This document shows positions 7,077-11,076 of a stretch of 11,076 bases of DNA, one piece after another (the first letter of the stretch is position 1; each line of letters begins with the position of its first letter). The notes under the pieces were generated by a model that saw nothing but the letters and a program-made list of their open reading frames with translations, did no database searches and was not told the DNA's origin. Location of the stretch: NCBI GenBank assembly GCA_017302195.1, contig JAFLEG010000043.1, positions 2,133 through 13,208 of the forward strand, written 5' to 3'. A program made the translations under genes and the position numbers. This DNA is from Verrucomicrobiota bacterium. GTDB lineage: Bacteria > Verrucomicrobiota > Verrucomicrobiia > Limisphaerales > UBA9464.

Positions 7077-8402
7077 ATGACGTCCGACTGTGCCTCGCCG
7101 CTCCAGGGCCTCGACTATTCGGTGGTGCAGCAGTGCATGCACTGCGGGCTGTGCCTGCCCACCTGCCCCACCTATGACGCCACCAAAAACGAGCGCCACT
7201 CGCCCCGGGGCCGCATCGCCCTGATGCGCGCCATCGCCGACGGGCAACTGGAGGCGACCCGGACGTTTGGCGATGAAATGTACTTCTGTCTGGGGTGCCT
7301 CGCCTGCATGACCGCCTGTCCGGCCGGGGTCAACTATGCGGAACTCTTCGAGCACGCACGGGCGGAGGCCGAGCAGTCCGGGGTGCTGGACTCCCCGCGG
7401 CGCACGCTGCTCCGCCGGGTCACCCTCGAATGGCTTTTCGGCGACCTCCGGCGCCTGCAGTGGATGGGCCGCGCCATCGCCTGGTGGCAGGACACCGGCC
7501 TCCAGGGCCTGGTGCGGCGCAGCGGCATCCTGCGCCTGCTGCCCCGGCGGCTGCAGGAACTGGAGGCCATGACGCCCCGGGTGGAGTCCGCACTGTCCGC
7601 CGACCTCATCCCGCCGGTGCTCCCCGCCACCGGAGCCCGCCGCTACCGCGTGGCGCTGCTGACCGGATGCGCCCAGGACCTCACCTTCGCCTCGGTCAAC
7701 CGCGACACCGCCGAGGTGCTCGCCCGCAACGGATGCGAGGTGGTGACTCCGCCCACCCAGCACTGCTGCGGCTCGCTGCACGCGCACAACGGCGCGTGGG
7801 CGCTGGCCCAGGACCTGGCGCGGCGCAACCTGGACCAGTTTCCACCGGATGACTTCGACGCCATCATCACGAACGCGGGCGGCTGCGGTTCCCACCTCAA
7901 ACACTACGCCCACCTGCTGTCCGATGATCCCGTGCGCCGGGAGGCGGCCGGGCGATGGGACCGGAAGGTGAAGGACATCCATGAGTGGCTGGTGGAGATC
8001 GGCATCACCCCCCCCGCTGCGGACAGCGCCGTCCCGCGGCGGACCGCGACCTATCACGAGTCCTGCCACCTGTGCCATGGTCAGAAGGTCAGCCGGCAGC
8101 CCCGCCAACTGCTGCGGATGATTCCCGGACTGGATCTGGTGGAGCTGCCGGAGGCCTCGTGGTGCTGCGGCAGCGCCGGCATCTACAACCTGACCCAGCC
8201 GGAAATGGCCGGCCAGCTCCTGGAGCGGAAGATGGACCACATCCTGGCCACGCGCGCCACGGTGATTGCCACGGGAAATCCGGGCTGCCTGCTGCAGTTG
8301 GTCACGGGATGCCGTCAGCGCGGCGTTGCGCTTCGGGTGGTGCATCCCATCACCTTGCTGGCGGAGGCCTACCGGCAGGAAACGGCCAGCGGCTGCCGGT
8401 GA
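7077..8402 (+). CDS. glcF: Glycolate oxidase iron-sulfur subunit GlcF-like (two 4Fe-4S, two CCG domains)
   Basis: The 441-residue electron-transfer subunit has two ferredoxin-type motifs, CMHCGLCLPTCP (20-31) and CLGCLACMTACP (71-82), so two 4Fe-4S clusters are expected. Two Cys-rich CCG domains follow, with CCGSLHAHNG (230-239) and CCGSAGIYN (363-371), plus the GlcF-like HESCHLCHGQK (328-337). In glycolate oxidase, GlcF passes electrons from the flavoprotein GlcD/GlcE to the quinone pool. Length and domain order fit GlcF (about 410 residues in E. coli). LutA or HdrB-like proteins differ in length or cluster count. An in-frame TTG at 7032 would add 15 residues without conserved content. I chose the ATG at 7077. 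No glcD or glcE is in the window, so the flavin partner must be encoded elsewhere, or the substrate is a different 2-hydroxyacid. No Shine-Dalgarno sequence is visible. Confidence 0.9.
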   Translation: MTSDCASPLQGLDYSVVQQCMHCGLCLPTCPTYDATKNERHSPRGRIALMRAIADGQLEATRTFGDEMYFCLGCLACMTACPAGVNYAELFEHARAEAEQSGVLDSPRRTLLRRVTLEWLFGDLRRLQWMGRAIAWWQDTGLQGLVRRSGILRLLPRRLQELEAMTPRVESALSADLIPPVLPATGARRYRVALLTGCAQDLTFASVNRDTAEVLARNGCEVVTPPTQHCCGSLHAHNGAWALAQDLARRNLDQFPPDDFDAIITNAGGCGSHLKHYAHLLSDDPVRREAAGRWDRKVKDIHEWLVEIGITPPAADSAVPRRTATYHESCHLCHGQKVSRQPRQLLRMIPGLDLVELPEASWCCGSAGIYNLTQPEMAGQLLERKMDHILATRATVIATGNPGCLLQLVTGCRQRGVALRVVHPITLLAEAYRQETASGCR

Positions 8403-8411
8403 GCCGCCCCC

Positions 8412-8423
8412 CCCCGCGCGGGG
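8412..8423. other. GC palindrome after glcF
   Basis: CCCCGCGCGGGG is a perfect 12-bp palindrome 9 nt after the glcF stop, directly following a run of nine C residues (8407-8415, partly overlapping it). A GC stem at a gene end suggests a weak Rho-independent-like or pausing structure, but there is no T-run, so it is not called a terminator. Confidence 0.3.
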
Positions 8424-8451
8424 CGACACGGACTTCCGGGGCAAAATTTTC

Positions 8452-8466
8452 CAAGCCACAGGCTTG
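8452..8466. other. Short perfect hairpin upstream of the SulP gene
   Basis: CAAGCC-ACA-GGCTTG forms a 6-bp stem with a 3-nt loop, preceded by AAAATTTT (8443-8450), the only AT-rich patch in the glcF-SulP gap. It lies 72 nt before the SulP ATG. It could be part of a promoter region or a terminator remnant; no consensus -35/-10 pair is visible. Confidence 0.3.
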
Positions 8467-8538
8467 ACCCATGCCCGCAACCGACCGCGAACTATCGCAA
8501 TTCCACTTTCCAGAACGGCCTGAATCCGCCGCCTCAAG

Positions 8539-10104
8539 ATGCAACGCTTCCTCACCATCCCATCGCTCCAATCCGCCCGCCGGGATGTGCCCGCAGGCAT
8601 CGTGGTCTTTCTCGTCGCCCTGCCGCTGTGCCTGGGCATCGCACTGGCCTCGGGGGCGCCGCTCTTTGCGGGGATCATCGGCGGCGTGGTGGGCGGCCTG
8701 GTCGTCTCGCTGCTCTCCGGATCCGAGCTGAGCGTCAGCGGCCCGGCCGCGGGGCTCACCGTGATCGTGGCGGCCGCCATCATCAAGCTGGGCGGCTTCC
8801 CGGCCTTCACCGTGGCGGTAATGCTGTCGGGCGTGCTCCAGATCGTCTTCGGCGCCCTCCGCGCCGGGGTGATCGGCGACTACATTCCCAACAGTGTCAT
8901 CAAGGGCATGCTGGCCGCCATCGGCATTGTCATCATCCTGAAGCAGATCCCCCATGCGCTCGGCGATGACCGCGACTTCCTCGGGGACGAGGCCTTCCAG
9001 CAGGCTGACCGCAACAATACGTTCACCGAGATGCTGTCGTCGCTGGTCTCACCCAGCCCCGGCGCGGTTCTGATCACCGTGGTGGCCATCGGCCTGCTCA
9101 TCCTCTGGGAGCGGCCGGCCTTGAAGAAACAGGTCTGGACCACCTGGCTGCCGGGCCCCCTGGTCTGCGTCGTCGTCGGCACCCTGCTCAACGAGGCCTT
9201 CGGACGCTGGCTCCCGGCCTGGCAGCTCACCGCCGCGCGCCAGCACGTCGTCCAGCTCCCGGTGGCGTCCTCCCTGCAGGAGTTCTTCGGGATGTTCACC
9301 CTGCCCCAGTTCAGCCGTCTGCTTCACGTGGACACCTGGGTCGTCGCGGCCACCATCGCTCTGGTGGGCAGCATTGAAACCCTCCTGTGCATCGAGGCCA
9401 CCGACAAGCTGGACCCCGAAAAGCGGTTGTCCGACTCCAATCGCGAGCTCCGGGCCCAGGGCGTGGGCAACCTGCTGTCGGGATTCCTGGGCGGACTGCC
9501 CATCACCTCGGTGATCGTCCGGAGTTCAGCCAACATCTATGCCGGCGCCAGGACCCGCCTGTCCTGTTTCGTCCATGGTCTCGTCATGCTGCTGGCGGTC
9601 GGACTGCTGGCCTCGCTCCTGAACCGGATTCCGCTGGCCGCACTGGCCTCGGTCCTTCTTGTGGTGGGCTACAAGCTGTCTTCCCGGAAGATCATCCTGG
9701 AAATGTGGGCCAAAGGGGGAACCCAGTTCATTCCGTTCATCGTCACGGTGGTGGCCATCGTGTTCACCGATCTGCTCAAGGGCATCGGCATCGGACTGCT
9801 CGCCAGCGTCTTCTTCGTCATCCGATCCAATCATCATGCCGCCATCACCCTGGTGAGCCAGGACTCCAACTGGCTGCTCCGCTTCAACAAGGACATGTCC
9901 TTTGTCAACAAGGTGGAACTGAAGCGGCGCCTGCGCCAGGTGCCGGACCAGTCCCTGCTCATTGTGGATGGCACCAAGGCCCTCTACGTGGACGGCGACA
10001 TCTACGAGACGATGAAGGAATTCGAAACGGCCGCCTCCTTCCGCGGCATCCGCCTGGAGTACCACAACTTCTTCAACAAACAGCACGCCACCACCACCCG
10101 CTGA
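8539..10104 (+). CDS. SulP-family anion transporter, probable bicarbonate transporter
   Basis: The 521-residue membrane protein starts with the SulP core: PAGIVVFLVALPLCLGIALASGA (18-40), GPAAGLTVIV (68-77), ALVGSIETLLCIEATDKL (274-291) and NRELRAQGVGNLLSGFLGGLP (301-321). About 12 helices run to residue 428. A C-terminal cytoplasmic STAS-like domain (about 435-515) contains LLIVDGTKALYVDGD (473-487). SulP proteins carry sulfate, bicarbonate, dicarboxylates or chloride, and family membership alone does not fix the substrate. A carbonic anhydrase gene starts 4 bp after this stop. SulP-carbonic anhydrase pairs and fusions are known and point to bicarbonate, so HCO3- uptake (or exchange) is the favoured inference. 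No Shine-Dalgarno sequence precedes the ATG. The start is supported by the short cytoplasmic N-terminus before helix 1. It is separated from glcF by 136 bp. Confidence 0.93.
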   Translation: MQRFLTIPSLQSARRDVPAGIVVFLVALPLCLGIALASGAPLFAGIIGGVVGGLVVSLLSGSELSVSGPAAGLTVIVAAAIIKLGGFPAFTVAVMLSGVLQIVFGALRAGVIGDYIPNSVIKGMLAAIGIVIILKQIPHALGDDRDFLGDEAFQQADRNNTFTEMLSSLVSPSPGAVLITVVAIGLLILWERPALKKQVWTTWLPGPLVCVVVGTLLNEAFGRWLPAWQLTAARQHVVQLPVASSLQEFFGMFTLPQFSRLLHVDTWVVAATIALVGSIETLLCIEATDKLDPEKRLSDSNRELRAQGVGNLLSGFLGGLPITSVIVRSSANIYAGARTRLSCFVHGLVMLLAVGLLASLLNRIPLAALASVLLVVGYKLSSRKIILEMWAKGGTQFIPFIVTVVAIVFTDLLKGIGIGLLASVFFVIRSNHHAAITLVSQDSNWLLRFNKDMSFVNKVELKRRLRQVPDQSLLIVDGTKALYVDGDIYETMKEFETAASFRGIRLEYHNFFNKQHATTTR

Positions 10105-10108
10105 ACCC

Positions 10109-10747
<639 letters not shown>

Positions 10748-10979
10748 GCCGGATGCGGCAGGAAACGGCGGGTTTCACCCCGGAGGCGCTGGGAACACGG
10801 AGGAAAAACGGTGGGAATCGGGAGAGGCGGAATCTCGATTCGGCAAGGGGTGCTGCCCCCATCCCTTGGACGCTTCTCTCCGCATCTCCGCGCCTCTGCC
10901 GTGCCAGTGCTCTGGTTTTATTGGAATGGCCGCGGCTGAGCTGCTGGAAGGGCGCATCTTGACACTGCCCCCGAGAAGA

Positions 10980-11005
10980 GAGGAGAACGGAGGTCGTTCC
11001 TCCTC
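10980..11005 (+). promoter_or_regulatory. Leader hairpin upstream of the right-edge gene
   Basis: GAGGAG-AACG (10980-10989) pairs with CGTT and CTCCTC (10995-10998 and 11000-11005), leaving one bulged C (10999) and a GAGGT loop: a 10-bp stem ending 23 nt before the ATG. The same CTCCT (11000-11004) is also complementary to AGGAG within the Shine-Dalgarno sequence at 11019-11023, so two mutually exclusive pairings exist. An adjacent near-tandem heptamer CTCAACC/CTCAACA covers 11003-11016. A role in translation control is inference. Confidence 0.4.
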
Positions 11006-11017
11006 AACCCTCAACAC

Positions 11018-11023
11018 AAGGAG
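11018..11023 (+). promoter_or_regulatory. Ribosome binding site of the right-edge gene
   Basis: AAGGAG lies 5 nt before the ATG at 11029, a near-perfect Shine-Dalgarno with good spacing. It contrasts with the plus-strand genes before it, none of which has one, and it is the main support for calling a gene at the edge. Confidence 0.75.
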
Positions 11024-11028
11024 TTAGG

Positions 11029-11076
11029 ATGAAGAACGATTCCGAGCGTCCTCGGAGCCTTCGGGAGATTGAACTG
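11029..11076 (+). CDS. Start of an unidentified gene, cut by the right edge
   Basis: Sixteen codons are visible from the ATG to the edge, encoding a polar, charged N-terminus (MKNDSERPRSLREIEL). There is no signal peptide or membrane helix in this part. The AAGGAG ribosome binding site 5 nt upstream and the continuous frame support a real start. The beginning is too short for any family assignment. It is 281 bp beyond the carbonic anhydrase gene and, with its own leader, is probably a separate transcription unit. Confidence 0.6.
   Translation, partial: MKNDSERPRSLREIEL

Larger units (their letters stand above)
10748..11028 (+). other. 281-bp non-coding gap with repeat-like and structured segments
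   Basis: No credible gene is seen on either strand. The left part (10795-10835) is purine-rich with ACACGGAGGAAAAACGG and GGAGAGGCGGA. The right part (10870-10902) holds CTTCTCTCCGCATCTCCG and GCCTCTGCCGTG, which on the opposite strand has the same cagaggcgcggag style. Together they look like a degenerate inverted arrangement of a low-complexity intergenic repeat. Between them, CAAGGG (10844-10849) pairs with CCCTTG (10863-10868). A TTGACA hexamer at 10959-10964 could be a -35 box, but no -10 box follows at 16-18 nt. No T-run terminator follows the carbonic anhydrase gene. Confidence 0.4.

Noticed and set aside
8407..8415. Run of nine C residues as a phase-variable tract
   Set aside because: It is 4 nt beyond the glcF stop and not in a coding region or between promoter elements, so slippage would have no evident effect.
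8464..8498. TTGACC ... TATCGC as the SulP promoter
   Set aside because: The spacing is 23 nt, too long for a standard promoter.
7059..8810. 583-codon open frame on the minus strand
   Set aside because: It is fully antisense to glcF and the start of the SulP gene, whose motifs are unmistakable; the composition is that of a mirror frame.
10959..10964. TTGACA as a confident sigma70 promoter for the right-edge gene
   Set aside because: The hexamer is perfect, but the position 17 nt downstream reads GGAGAA and no usable -10 box is nearby.

Overview
This GC-rich window carries ten protein-coding genes, two of them cut by the window edges. It looks like ordinary chromosomal sequence from a Verrucomicrobiota-type bacterium (inference). 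The main grounds are a pseudopilin with a GFTLVELL leader and an H-x9-DG motif (abundant in Verrucomicrobiota and Planctomycetota), two TPR proteins, high GC, and mostly Shine-Dalgarno-poor starts. I saw no rRNA, tRNA, CRISPR array, transposase, integrase or attachment site.

Left part (1-5499, all minus strand, read from right to left). A YtrA-type GntR repressor (5499-5092) is followed by a 63-residue two-helix membrane protein (5053-4862), an ABC ATPase (4826-3924) and a 736-residue ABC-2 permease (3927-1717). Gaps are 38 and 35 bp, and the last two genes overlap by ATGA. The gene order, and a perfect 7-bp inverted repeat just upstream of the repressor start (5518-5537), fit an autoregulated ABC export operon of the ytr type. 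The permease appears to be two ABC-2 permease units joined in one chain. Downstream on the same strand come an unusual pseudopilin-like protein (Gly-rich linker plus C-terminal membrane helix) and a membrane-anchored TPR protein cut by the left edge.

Right part (5623-11076, all plus strand). A 462-residue TPR protein is followed by a GlcF-type protein with two 4Fe-4S motifs and two Cys-rich CCG domains. No glcD or glcE is in view. A SulP-family anion transporter and a beta-class carbonic anhydrase follow, 4 bp apart. This pairing is known and suggests bicarbonate uptake or CO2/HCO3- interconversion at the membrane. The carbonic anhydrase has the zinc ligands and most of the residues associated with the type II allosteric bicarbonate site.

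The last 330 bp hold a repeat-like non-coding stretch and a structured leader. They end in the first 16 codons of a gene with a strong ribosome binding site. In that leader one CTCCT segment can pair either with an upstream AGGAG or with the Shine-Dalgarno sequence itself.

Nothing here amounts to a clearly new defence, mobile or biosynthetic system. The points most worth a second look are the pseudopilin architecture, the putative GntR operator, the joined permease, the orphan glcF, and the right-edge leader.
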